Positions 11,641 through 24,100 of a stretch of DNA of 64,000 bases are shown here, piece by piece. Position 1 is the stretch's first letter. Every line of letters starts with the position of its first letter. Below the pieces are notes generated by a model. That model did no database searches, had not been told where the DNA came from, and was given only the letters and a program-made list of their open reading frames with translations. Location of the stretch: positions 516,078 through 580,077 of the forward strand of contig CACRXP010000007.1 of assembly GCA_902702965.1 (NCBI GenBank). Direction: 5' to 3'. The stretch comes from Spirometra erinaceieuropaei (taxonomy: Eukaryota; Platyhelminthes; Cestoda; Diphyllobothriidea; Diphyllobothriidae). The position numbers and the translations under genes are program-made.

Positions 11641-11834
11641 ACATACCGTCTCAACCTCCTGACGGCTGTGATGTGTGTCCAATGTGTCCGACTTACCAAA
11701 CATCACTCACAGCCTATGTGACCCCTCCCCTTGCCCCAATGACCATAAAACGCCGACCTCGCCACATGGGCGACGTGAAAACGATGCGTGATAATAGTCC
11801 CTGAGTCACTAGTGAACCCTGCGAAATTCGCGTT

Positions 11835-11900
11835 TTTTCAATTCCTATGTTACTGACTAAGAGTTACCGAATACACGTGTTTGCCAAACTGACTTTTCAA
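11835..11900 (+). repeat. Penelope terminal repeat with decayed hammerhead-like core (class gamma)
   Basis: The segment 'actgactaagagttaccg' then 'aatacacgtgtttgcc' is a decayed version of the class gamma motif (CTGAYGA, nine bases, GAAA, ACACGTGTTT, GCC), seen better at 49393-49428 and 46521-46557. Core residues are altered, so no activity is expected. Confidence 0.45.
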
Positions 11901-12540
11901 TATAAAGGATTCTCGGTAGTTTCCAGAGTAATCCGAATTGACGGGCAGGTCTTTGCACTGGACTTATATCCTTTTGTAGGTTCATGCTCGCGAAGAAGGG
12001 TACGTGTGACGGGATTTGCTAGAAGTCAAACATAACGGGAAAACATGCTCAAGAACGCTTAGCCACGACTTCAGGGGATCTATCGTAGATGGGAGTTGAC
12101 AAAGAATAATTTATGTAAAAATAAATGGGATGCTTCAAAGGAGGGCGATACACCGATTGTATTTTGATGTCCTTAAGTGTCTAAAAACACACCTCGTTAT
12201 TCTCTAACATCACTATTTGCTTCCTTTCCAGTTTGAACATACAAACATGAGTTTCTAGGGTTACAATTACCGAATTAGTGGAAATATGCATTTAAAATTG
12301 GTTCTAAGGTTTGAGCGATTTTAGCTGGCAAATTGTATGTAGTTTGTATCTGAATGTCCCTGAAACATATGTAAACGTTTTTTCACTGACACTAGAATTT
12401 GAGAAGAGGACGTAGACATTAGTTATCAAACTCACAAGGAACTAAAAGTGAACATTTTTAAACTGGACCTCATCAGACGGATATTTCTAAAAGCTGAAAA
12501 TACTTACCAAGCGTATTCAGGGGACGTAGCTGGGAAGGTA
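11901..12540. other. Duplicated non-coding DNA, includes an empty target site
   Basis: Shared with unit B (46560-47870). 'gtagacattagtt' at 12412-12424 is the uninterrupted version of the site that in unit B holds a 504-bp hammerhead element between 13-bp direct repeats. No gene is seen. Confidence 0.6.
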
Positions 12541-13453
12541 CCGTAGGTGGGCTCACTTATGCATCAACGTGAGGCATAATTCTATAATAATTCAGTTACC
12601 GCAGGATGCCGGCTTCGAATGAACTTCCTTCCGGCTTCATGCAAAAACTACATTCTGTAACAAAATGGCCACTTACGTAGTATGAAGTTTTTTCATTGAT
12701 TTTCGATGCCCTTAAAAGTCCAATCATATTTCATGGAAAACATGCCCGCAAATATTCATTCGTTTGCTCATTCGGTAGACAATTACGTCTTCTTCCAATC
12801 TTATACTTAAAGAATGGGCAATATTCGGTTTTCAAAAACTTTTCCAATTCCCGAATAATTTTGAACCCGACCTGCCATTACACTTGCATTCAGGGTTTCC
12901 GAACTAAAAGCCTTATCTTTTCCGCGTACGGAAAATCACACACTGCTCTACAGTACTAAAGGGGGGCCGTATAAGTTTCATTAAATTTGGCAGTGAATTT
13001 GATCCATATTGTTAACTTTAAAGCCACATTGGTAAAGGCAGAGACATGACGATTTATGAACGGCCATTTCACGGTCCCACAACTAGAAACTGTTTTAAAA
13101 CCGAATTATGACCATCCGAGTATAAAATTAGAAGAAGACATAACTATCTGCCGAATGAGCAAAAGAATGGATATTCCTATGCACGTTTTGCATGAAATCT
13201 AATTTGGACTTTTGGGGGTATCTAAAATCAATGAGAAATATTCATGTTACTTAAGTAGTCGTTTTTACAGAGTATGGTTGTTGTATTCTGCCGGAAGGAA
13301 GTCCTTTCAAAAGCCGGCATCGCGAGGTTACTGAATTATGATAGAACTATACTGCAGACTGATTAGTTTTAGAACCGTACTTACTTAATATTTTTAAATC
13401 AAAAGCGCATTTCAGAATTTCTGTTGACATTTTATGAGTTGGCCCACCTACTG
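12541..13453. mobile_element. TA-flanked foldback DNA element (913 bp), unit A only
   Basis: The element begins ccgtaggtgggc and ends gcccacctactg, which are imperfect terminal inverted repeats. It is flanked by TA on both sides (12539-12540, 13454-13455). Unit B has a single TA at the matching place (47871-47872) in otherwise homologous flanks, so this is an insertion with TA duplication. Long internal inverted arms (about 12580-12790 against 13140-13350) make it a foldback or MITE-like element. No transposase frame is present. A relative lies at 37264-38217 and one arm at 13785-14010. Confidence 0.85.
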
Positions 13454-13784
13454 TAAATTTATTTGTCCATTATATAGTATAATTTTGAATGCCACAAATT
13501 GGGTCAAACTTTCGACAGTTTTGGCACACCATGGCCTAAATATTTGTCACACACTTTTAGGAAAATATTCCCCTATGTGGATGTATCAATAGGTGATTTG
13601 CTCAAAGAAGTAAATTTACGAACAAGGTTTTCTTGGCTCCTTAGTGTCCAAGGCATGTCCATATTCTCTTTTTAAAAGTCGAATCTAAACAATGCGTCCA
13701 TTGGGGAGGAGTCACCTGTGTGAATAAAAGTTTATTATTCTCTCCAGGAACTGCTATGAAGATTACCATCGATTGAAGACCATC

Positions 13785-14010
13785 GAAAATCACTAGGAAA
13801 AATGCATGCTACTTAAGTAGTCATTTCTTTACCAAGTGTGGTTTCTGCAGGAGGTCCAAACGAAGTGCATTCAAAAGCCGACATCCGGGCGAGTCCGAAA
13901 TGTTAAAGGCTTATGCTGCACAATAATCAGTATAACTGCCCCACTTAAGTAACCCTTCCTAATCGGAAACGCATTCCAGAATCTTGGCCAACATTTCAGG
14001 AGACCGGTCA
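13785..14010. repeat. Single arm of the foldback DNA element
   Basis: The sequence 'atgctacttaagtagtc' through 'aaaagccgacatccgg' to 'gcattccagaat' matches the right arm of the 913-bp foldback element (13230-13440) with many changes. Unit B holds a Penelope fragment instead at this junction, which follows 'gaactgctatgaagattacc' in both units. Confidence 0.65.
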
Positions 14011-14079
14011 CGCACTGTAGACTCCCAGTCTTTTTATAGACCGAGTTATCCCGTCAGTCGGCAGTCATCAATCCGCAAA

Positions 14080-14745
14080 TATTCCCATGTTACACATGAA
14101 AAGTCAAGTTGACAAACACGTGCTTTCGGTACTTCTTCGTCAGGTCAATACAGTTACCTGGAGGAATGGAAATGTGCAAAATTAACAGTGTTTATATGTG
14201 TCTCAAGGGCTATTAAGTCATTAACACTCATCTTCTTCCCGCCGCCCGCCTGAAGAGTTCGGCGGATTTTGATTCTCAGAGCGAGGATAGGGGGTAAGAG
14301 AGTCTTTTAGTGATGTCCTTGGATTTAGTACACGGAGTACCCATCGCTGTAAGTAGGGATTTGAGGCGTCATGTCGTCATCGCCTGAGGTTGGTGTTGGC
14401 CACGGTAGAGAGAGCGCTTGTGTCAGCGTTTTATAACAGCAAAGCACTGGATTCGCTAGCTGTATAGACACTGCCTCGGCCGTTACTAGCATCCGTTGGC
14501 GTAGGCCTTTAGAACGTCATTCAAAGACTCTCTTACGCCCCTCCCCTAACTCTGAGGACCAAAACCCGCCGACCTCGTCATGCGGATGATGTGCTAATGA
14601 CTAAATAGCCCTTAATTTTGGGTATTTTCATTCCTCCACGTAACTGTATTGGCCTGACGAAGAATTATCGAAAACACGTGTTTATTCACTTGACACTTCA
14701 GACTAAAATGTTTCTCATTACGCCTCTACGAGCATTTGCCATATG
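14080..14745 (-). mobile_element. Penelope-like 3' fragment between inverted terminal repeats, unit A
   Basis: Segments 14080-14190 and 14610-14740 are inverted copies of each other, each with a class gamma hammerhead-like core: minus strand 14116-14150 and plus strand 14651-14685. Between them, 14200-14600 read on the minus strand is the 3' part of the Penelope family whose nuclease lies at 11281 (the region coding the tail after 'GGLRQRMLATAEAVA'). Unit B has the matching fragment at 48893-49440. The RT and most of the nuclease are missing. Confidence 0.6.
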
Positions 14746-16465
14746 TCATATATTCCGTTGAAATGCGGTAGCTAAGGCTATGAATAGTAGGTTGATGTCC
14801 TCTTCCGGCGCCATAATGAGAATTATCCTTTCGCGTAAACTGTCCGCTATTGTGGAAGATCATTGTAAACTGCGCAGCCGACTTGCCTTCCGTATACTGT
14901 CGATGGGTTTGACCTAGATTAGATTTACTGTTCTACATTTGTAATACGTATACTGCAGTTGCGGTGCCGTAACGTCATCAAGCTTAACCTCATTCGAATG
15001 CAATCATGCTGAGACTACGTAACTCTACTGAATGAACTAACAAAACTCTCTCTCTCCTCTTCTGGTTACTGCATGCTTTACGCCTACTATATGACGCGAG
15101 TTCCCCGTGCCTAAAACTAGCACTCCGAATGCTTTGCAATGTGCAAACAGTTGGCGTACTTCTGAAACTGGAGACATCTTGCATACAGTAGCCCGAGTCC
15201 GACTTCTGCACACAACCGCTTGGTGCTGTAAACCAGGTTTTGCCTTGGTAGTTCTTATCCATCTAGTTAACACTCAACCACTTCTTTCACTGGCGACTTA
15301 CAATTGTCTGTCAATTACCTCTCCGACTCAGTACCTTTCATAAATTCTCCCATGTCTGAAAAAAATTCGCATGCTATAAACGTTATTTTTTCTCATGCTA
15401 AGATACATCTGTTCACAGTGGAGGCACACTAAAAGCCGCTCCCTCTTCCTGAGGGTTGCACAAAGAGGTCTAAAACATTAAGCGCCTGCCGGTGCCAGCA
15501 CGCATTTTTTCCGTTTTCATCACTTGGATAGAGCCGTCTTTACAAGGTCGTCAGCTTTCGAATGACGAAAAACACTCCGTCAAATAGTCACCTATGTTTA
15601 TCAGTGGCACAATCAAAACAAGTTCAATATATATAGGTCGTTTTCTTTTATATAGTTTGGGATTGGTTGAATGTGGACTGTGTGCCGTCAATACCGGCCT
15701 CTAGCATCCCAGTGAGCATTGTCCAATTAAAAAAGGGAACGTCACGTGTTGAATTCAGAAGGGTACGATTTACCTGCTTGTTATACGATTTAGGAAGCAC
15801 GCAGATCATCCAAAGTAGCTATGATTTGTCGAATGACAATGATTCTAAGTGGACATTGTAATCCTAGCCGTCTTGTGTGTTTCCTCGTGTCAATGTATAT
15901 GTATATATGTACGTAAACGTTTCTCTGGAAGATCAGAGAGTTGAGAGTTTGGCTACTGTACTTAACAAACGTAAGTCAGCAGGTTTTCATAATTACGGAT
16001 CCCAACGTAATTAAGCAGAGAGCATTACATGGCTCTGTATCTGACGAACCACCGTGGATTTAATTTATGCGTAATTGCACTTAATCACCTTATTAATAAT
16101 GAAACAACACCACTAACTGTTTGTGGAAATGTTTACGTAACTAATGGAAGTTAAGTCGTTGAATTATGCTACTACTTCTCACCTTATGATTTGACTGAGA
16201 TTTGCGTCTTCCGACATGATACTAATTCTACTGTGCATTTTTGTTAATATTACGGACTTCGAGTTTTTACTCGGCTTCTGCATAACGTGACTTAAGCTGA
16301 TCTAATAACTGCTGGCTCTTGTTAATTAGCAACGTTCGCGATTTAGAAGTCAAAAGTTTACTTATGCGTCTGAGAATTCTAGGATGCCTATGATTCATTA
16401 AAGTTTTTTTATTCCACCAAACCGTGGTGCTTTAAGAATATCTAAATTCGAGCGAAAGGTAGATA
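14746..16465. other. Duplicated non-coding DNA upstream of SLC13 copy 1
   Basis: Shared with 49445-51381 in unit B. Open frames on both strands near 15000-15340 exist in unit A only partly and are not conserved, so I read no gene. Short TA-rich stretches occur; a TATATA run near 15627 is longer in unit B (about 50540). A promoter for the SLC13 gene could lie here or further downstream but I cannot identify one. Confidence 0.45.
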
Positions 16466-17540
16466 CCTTGCCAGCGCCAACCCCGCCTAGCCCCCTCAAT
16501 AATGGCGGGGTTAGAGGGGGCCATGAGGGGGCTGTGGCGGGGCATGCAACGCGATAGCCCCGCCTTGCCCCGCCAGCGAAAAAAAATGCGCAGGGGACGC
16601 CACATCCCCGCCCACTTTTGGCACCACTTTAAAATATCGTCCTGTATACTGAGTCCCCTGAGGCGCAGTGCCTCACTGTTCCCACAGGTTACACGTCGGA
16701 ACCCACTCTGCGTACGTAGAGTACTACGGTATTACATAGTACTCACAGTGACCCCGCAGCACATGTGCCCACTAATCGGCAGCCAATATCAAATACACGC
16801 GACGCAAATTCATGTGAATGAGTTATTTATTGTATAAACGAAAAAGGAATTGGAAAATATGTACAATCATAATAAATGTCAGTGCCAGTATATACATGGA
16901 CTTCAACATATGTTATGCCATTCAGTTGTGCGTTCCAAAAGTCCCCGCTTCGACGGCTGGTGCTTCAGTGATAGCCAGAGTAATTACGCTTCATAATTGC
17001 TTTGGATATTCAGTAAAAAACGATAAACAATTTGTATAAGTGGACTACGAACACCAAGGCTAAATATACATACATAGACATACAACTCGACTACTTGAAC
17101 TGGCTGGTGAGTAGATACCTAAACAATTAGCATAATATACATAAATGAACTAAGACAGCTATCAAGAGCATGAAAACAGCATTGGCTGACTCACGATATT
17201 ATCTGCAGTCGATTGTCAAATATACGAATAAATAACACACACAGGTTCTAATCCGGTGGACAAATGAGAGTTTACGCAATGAGGGACTTAAACAAAACCT
17301 CAGTATATTGTGCTCATCCGCAGCTACATCCAGTGGGCGTTAGCGGATGCTTTCTCCATGATTTATAAGCCAATATTGATAAATAAGCTCCTTTTAATGC
17401 CAAAGAAGGTACAATGAGTGGTGCTTTTGAAACATATGTTTCGATGCAAATACGCTTCAAAATGCTTGAATCCAGAGGGGGCTCTGGCCCCACCCAGCCC
17501 ATTCCAACCCCGCCTATGAAGGGGCCATTTGCTGGCAGGG
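16466..17540. mobile_element. TA-flanked DNA transposon (1075 bp) without transposase, unit A only
   Basis: Termini are ccttgccagc and gctggcaggg (inverted repeats with one mismatch), flanked by TA. Unit B carries the empty site, a single TA at 51380-51381 in 'agatagataaaaatg'. Both ends are G/C-rich runs of CCCCGCC and GGGGGC, unlike the A/T-rich interior and surroundings. No transposase is recognised, so it is probably non-autonomous. The TA duplication is compatible with a Tc1/mariner-like or other TA-targeting superfamily. Confidence 0.85.
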
Positions 17541-18139
17541 TAAAAATGTAAAGTGAAGTTACATCATTTTCCTAAGTAGAAGGCTCACCATCCATTCATA
17601 TTCAGGTAGTTCTGGATTTTTGACGATTTATTGGAGAACTCCTGTTCTACAGATCTCTATGCAGTCCCACTAAAACGAAACTCCTCTGCTGGCCAGTAAT
17701 CGAGAATTCAAAGAAAGGACCAAACTGTTCGTCACTTGCTGTGTCACCTAACTGTACTAATAATACTAAGATAGAGATTACTCCCACTTATATCATTGCT
17801 GTTACTACCATTACTTATCTACTCCGAACACCAGTGCCGTACTACCAGCCACTGACTTTGGTGTTATTATAACTACAAAAACACGAAATTACAATTCTGT
17901 TGCCACTATCAAAGCCATAGTAACTTAACACGCATTTCAGATACAGTAGGTTCCGTCAAGCCTTATTTTCTCAATGTATTAAAATGTTTTCCATATTATT
18001 GCTCACTCCGCAAATGGTTTAAATGGCGCTCAAATTCCCAGAGAAGTCTAAAATAAAAAATATCATTATAAAAATAATTAAACGCGAAGCGCATATGGTT
18101 GCTTCACCCTTTTTCATGAGCAGACGCAGGAGGTCTAAA
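17541..18139. other. Sequence directly upstream of SLC13 copy 1
   Basis: Non-coding and closely similar to 51382-51975 in unit B. No TATA box or initiator can be assigned with confidence. The closeness of this stretch between units suggests a recent duplication, with the proximal upstream region carried along. Confidence 0.4.
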
Positions 18140-18164
18140 TTTTGGTTTTATTTCAGTTTAGAAA
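18140..18164 (+). promoter_or_regulatory. 3' splice acceptor just before the start codon, copy 1
   Basis: A T-rich tract ('ttttggttttatttcag') ends in AG at 18155-18156, eight bases before the ATG at 18165. The arrangement is conserved in copy 2 (AG at 51994-51995). It implies that the 5' end of the mRNA is joined here, either to an upstream untranslated exon or to a trans-spliced leader, which flatworms use. Confidence 0.6.
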
Positions 18165-21100
18165 ATGGCTCATCTTGAGATTCCTCGGTGGCTCACCATC
18201 CTTCACATCTATCTGCGCTATATATTTATAATTATTTATCCCATTATCCTGTCGCCAATCCTCATCTTACATCCTGGAACGGTGAGTTCATGACAAATAG
18301 TTTACATTTTCCAACTTTCACAATTCACTAGGCACGTCTCAGTATGGTCCTGCCAAACATGCAAATTTAAGTAAACCCGTTTTTCGGCTTAATACGAAAT
18401 GCTGTTTACTCGCCTAGGCTTGGTTCCTTGGCTTTTTCTCATTAATTTGAAGTTGTGGCAGATTGTGCAGGCAGAATAATTACTGATATTTATTCAGAAA
18501 GTGATGTGTAGTTAGTCACACGACGTTACTAATAAAGTTCTTGACAATAACCAAGCAGAAAATCAACCAAATTTTCAAAAGTCATGGGGAAAGATTCTGA
18601 GATTAGAGACTTTATAATAGATTAGGGGTGCTAAATGGCTCTAAAAGGCCTATTGGAATTCCGCATACTATATTGCAAGTAAATCTTCCGAAGCCCAGTG
18701 ACTCCAACGTCGCTATTAAGCAGTCCGACGTCGTGACTATCCGCCGTTTATTTTTTAAAATACGACGAGCATGCAAGGTTACCTGTTATGTTCATCAGAC
18801 AACTACCAGCATTTGTGTAGATGGTATCTTAAACTAACTCTGAATAAGGACGTGAATCTCGTTAAAAAGACTGCATAAAGGCGCCCAAAATACCGTCCAC
18901 AAAAAGTTATTATCCTGCAATCTTTATATTTTAAAGATGAAATTCAGTGTAAGGGTGAATAATTTTGTTTAAAAACCGTTTCAAACACGCTTAATCAAGC
19001 TATAGACGTTAACCGATCGGAAGGTATCTTATGTGCGAACCTCACGTAAGCCTTCGTTGGGACATCGACCTCATAAGAAATCGTAAATAACAAGGAATAT
19101 AAGGCCGTTTTGATGATATTTGAAACATTACTGTGCAGTTTTATAATACTTGCATTATCGAGATTATTTAGATATCCGACTGTTAAGTGGTGCTCCGGCT
19201 GAAGAAGTTCCTCACGGTTCATTTTCAAAGTCTGTATTTTACAATGTACCTGTTTCATTCTTTACTAATTAGGCTTTTCGATGACATACAGTTTTAAAAG
19301 GCGATTCGGACAAGGCAAGGTTTATAGAAACATCAATGTGGGCATGTTTCTCTCCACTACTCAGCAAGACTCCAGGCATAGATCGAAGACATGGGGCTTG
19401 AACTCCAACGTGCTGAATCACGATTAAATTAAACGCTCTACCGGGGATATACGTGCTCGCCGTTATTTTGATCACTATCGGAACCCTAATGTCTGCGTTT
19501 ATCCATCCATATTACTTGCAGAAAGGAGCAGGAATAGCTGTCTTTGAGCTGAATATCCGCATTAAAGCACTTACAGATAGCCGTACCTTTACCAGCAACT
19601 TCTAATCGAGCACTGTTGATAACAAATTTGGGGAAGCTGAAAGAGTAAGTTCCGACAAACCATACAACAACAATAGTTAGAGAGTGCCAACATCTTGAGT
19701 TAGTTTAATGTCCATGACGGTTCTAGCACATGCCTGCCGGACGAAACGGAATCCTCTGAGTTCCATCCCACGATCAGGCAGATCAATCCAATCCACTTCC
19801 ACACGACCGACGGTGTGACATATTTGACTTGCGTACTTAAAATCAAAAAAGTAAAGCATTTTGTGCGGTTTTTTATTTCGAAGGCCATCAGTCTGTTGGC
19901 CGTGAAACTCCTTTGCGGCTAAGTTGGCGCCAATTTGATATTCTCACTGGATGGATAGTTTTCGGATGTTTATGGTCTCGAACACGACTTTTTCAGGAAA
20001 GCGCTCAATTCATCCTTCGAAAGTTCTTAATTCAGGTTTTTACTAGCTTGGGAACCGCCCTTATGAATCAAGCGCCAAAATTAGTAAATTACGAGATGAA
20101 AATGCCACCCTGTGTGACCCATTTCTGAAAGACTGGCGAATAAAGGCGCTCTTATTGTGGGATTTATGCAGACTGCCACTGCAGTTGCGGTTTGACGTTT
20201 TTCTTTTGAGAGATAACCTCAGAACTCTGTGTGTTGCCTATCTTATCTTTGTAACTTCCATATAGGAGTCGAAGGCAGCCTATATTCTGCTATTAATGAG
20301 CGGTTTCTGGGTGAGCGGCTTCATACCGCTCTACGTGACCGCACTCCTTCCCCTCGTCCTTGGGCCACTGATGGGACTTATCCCCAGCGCCGTCATAGCC
20401 AAAGAGTATTCGTCGGTAAGTTAACATCAAACTGAGCCGCCAATAATTTACAAATGCCCAAACTATTCTCAGAAGTTGTTGTTTCATCTGACTTCTTGTT
20501 ATGTTCTCTTCTTCACGCAACTTCTCCACAAACACATGTTGTTTTGTCAACGCAAACAAAACAGAGCTCCACTTTCTTGTTCCTGGGCGGTATGCTCCTG
20601 GCTATCGCGGCGGAAAACATGAATTTGCATCGACGAATCGCCGTCGCTTTCGTGCGCTGGATGGGTCACGATCCGCGATTGTAAGTTCATGAGTATGAGA
20701 TGTTGTTAAAACCAAGCGTTAAGCAAACTGTTGCACTAATGCATTTGCATTAATGAGAATTCGCCGGTGAAGGTAATATTGTCCGTTTACATGTGGGCAA
20801 CGCTGAGAGACCGGGTCGTATTTTGATTGATTCGCCTAAGAGGCCATGCGTTTTGAAGGACATTAAATCATTGACAGTCTTTGTGAAGAAGTGGGCACGG
20901 CCGCTGGAACAACACCTTTATTCGCCGGAGGTTTCGGATTCCTACTCGAATCCATCGTCAGAGACAATAGCAGATACGGGTTGTTCATGCACAAGGGGCT
21001 GCAGCATCTATAGGATGCAGTCGTTGTTCGTTATGATCGAATGCCATCGAATAACACAACCATGGATTTTTGGCGTTACTCTTGTCTGGGCAAGGTCCTC

Positions 21101-24100
21101 TCAGCCTGCCATGATATCGCCGGCACTGTGTTCATCTGAAATAAACATTCTTCTGAAGGGCACAGACGGTAAAAGACTAAACGAAAATTTTTCGGGAAGA
21201 ATTGATTTTCCTACCAGGCCGTTTCCGAGAATGATGATTAGTCCTGGGGTGACGTTAACGGTGGCTGTGGGATGCCAACAAAGAAATTCCAGTCATACTT
21301 GCTATAGGTGCCGAATGTGATTATAGATATGTGCATGCCGGTAGACGGCACACAAACTTCCAAAAGGGACACGTTTGTAACACAAATACTGTCGCCTATG
21401 GGTAGAGATCATGATGAAAGGGTCAGTTCAGTTTATTTGGTAAGGATAATAGGCAAAGCCTTTGAAAACCCTATTGATTACGTGTCAGCTCGTTAGAAAT
21501 AACTGTACACGAGCAATGCAAATATTCGTTATTAAAACACTACTTGATTTATTTGAGTAGCATTGTCAAATAACGATGCATTACTATGCATGATCGGAAA
21601 GATGGTGGATCACACACACATGTGTCCTGGTCGTATAAGTCCAGGTTGCAGGGCCTTTGTGTTTACAGACTCCTAAGGACATTTGTAAATCCACACAAAT
21701 TGTCATCAGGCAGCATATGCTGCCTAATCACACTGCTCCACATATCGACGAGGAAAGTAGTTGACCCATGACCGAACAAACAGTATGCAAGTCGGTTTAG
21801 TTGCAAATAACCTACGCTAAAACAATCCCTATACGATGGAAGAATAGAAGAGAATTAAGGGGAAGAGCCCCGGCGAGGCTCCTTTTACTTGGCATTTTGA
21901 CAGTGGGACCGCCTTTGCCGAAGATGTCCACCGTGGGCTTCACAGCAAGTTGAGAGCAGGCACGGTGACTTACATGTGATTTCTCTCATAGTGATAGCGC
22001 AATTGCGTCGTACCTGCAGCACTTTCTCCTCCCACACCTGAGATCGATGTCGAGACACTGTCCAGAAGACAGGATCGGGAGTGTGCGCAGGTGGCTGACG
22101 CGGCCGGGCCCGCGCCTGGGCGTGCCACCACACCCACTGGTCCACAGCAAACACTTGAACAGGATACTAGGCATTTTAGTGAGTAAAGATCTGCATTATC
22201 AGTCAGCAAATTAGAAAAATACAATCCTGAACTCCAGATGAAAAATTTGCCGCAATGTCACGGAATCACAAAGAAACGTTAAATACTTACGCAACGGAAG
22301 CTGTTCTGGAGGAGACACAAAAACGTCTGGGTGAACAATTCGACCCTAAGCATCTTTGCATGCCGATTTCGAGGTTGCTTAATTTAAGTAGACCTTGCAG
22401 CTATCTGCTGCTTTTACACAAATACCTAACTTGCGTCTAGACTGGAGAGCCGGCGCTTCTAACGAAATAGCCTAGCCATTCGTGGACATCAGTGGAGAAA
22501 ATAACAGAAGCCTCGGTTTTTTTAGAAAACGAACATTTCAGGACATGTTATACGCGCTCTCTTGAAAGTACTTGAGTAGTTTTCAGTCTCCTTTCAAGGC
22601 TGAAGGGTCTTTAGCAGTTGCGATACTAAGGAGGGGTTATGTCACACTTGCTGCCAAACTGCGCTCGTCCAAATGACTCCTAATGTATCATTGATGAGGT
22701 CCCCTGTCCTCTATTACCAAATGGATATAAATTATATGCTTAATTTTCTTTTCCTATTTAGGCTGATACTGAGCGTGATGCTTCCCACCTGGTTCCTTTC
22801 AATGTGGATGAGCAATACGGCCACAACTGTGATGATGGTTACCATTGTGGAGGCGCTACTAACAAAATTGGACGATGTCATTGCAGGTTTGTTAAATGCT
22901 GACAACAGTCGCTGCAAAACAAACTATCTTTCTTCCCTTTTGGAGAATAGACCCAGAGCTATAAGTGTATTTTGTTTCTCCTACAGCTCCACCGGAAGGA
23001 ACTGATCCAAACGAGGCAACTGAGTATGCTTTGAATTACCCCTGATTTTTATACTAGCGTGAAATCGCGTGGCAAATTTACAATGACTCCCTTCTGATTT
23101 TAGCGATGACAGCAAGGGCCGGAAGCGATTGCGACGCTTTGCCACAGGAATCAGCTTGTCTGTCTGTTACGCTGCCAGTTGCGGTGGGATCGCTACCTTG
23201 ATAGGTTCTCCGCCGAATATCATCTTTTATGGTCTTGCAGTCAGGTAAAAAAAACTTTGGTGCATCGGGAGTCTCCGCTTTTTACCCGTTTGGAACGACA
23301 GAGTTGAGTGCTACTAGTGTTTGGTTGGGGTACAGTGGGGTTGATACTTTATAGGACAAGGTATAAATGATGATATGATGTTGCTCGACGAGATGACGTC
23401 ATTCCTTTCCTGATTTCAGCCGATATGGAAGTGAGATTCCGCTAAACTTCGGATCGTGGATGGCTTACGGATTTCCCATGTCTCTGCTCTGCCTAATTTC
23501 TACTTGGATTACCATATGCCTACTGTTCCTCGGACCCAAGTAAGTCTACAGGCTAGGCAAAGTCCAGTGAAGAATTGAAGATCAACATGCATTTTTAGAG
23601 TTTTAATATCAAACTTACTTCTGTCTCATTAAGGGCCTTCTTCAAATGCGGTCGATCTAAAAAGAGCAACCCTTTGGATGACTTCCAGGAGGAATTCTAT
23701 GAAGATCCAGCCTCGGCAAAAAGCACCGACAAGCTGGAAGAACTAGAACGCGCCGCCGAACAGGAAGACAATGAAGAAATCTCGTTCGATATTGTTGCTA
23801 TCGTTAAAAAAATTTCCGAAGAAGAACGGCGAGTCCTAGGTCCCATGAAGTAAGTACTCAGGGTGAAAGATTAACTAAAGCTGAGGTGGCCAACATCATG
23901 TTAAAGTAACTTTTATGTCATGCTTGATGTTCAGCACCCACCTTCAGCCCGTGTCGCATCCATTCATTGTCCTTCACATGCTACCCAATCAACTTACGGT
24001 GGTCATTTCTGTTCTAGGTTTGGCGAAATAGCCTGCACGATCTTATTCCTATTACTGATTGGCTTGTGGATTACACGGGAACCCGGTGTGCCCGGATGGT

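Noticed and set aside
18628..18837. 69-codon open frame in intron 1 of both SLC13 copies (also 52467-52676)
   Set aside because: It lacks splice signals that would join it in frame with exon 1 or 2, the SLC13 alignment has no room for it, and the changes between copies are not synonymous-biased.
22018..22224. G/C-rich block in intron 3 with overlapping frames (also near 56300-56460)
   Set aside because: Shared by both copies but with no splice-compatible frame matching SLC13 and no known domain; treated as intron.
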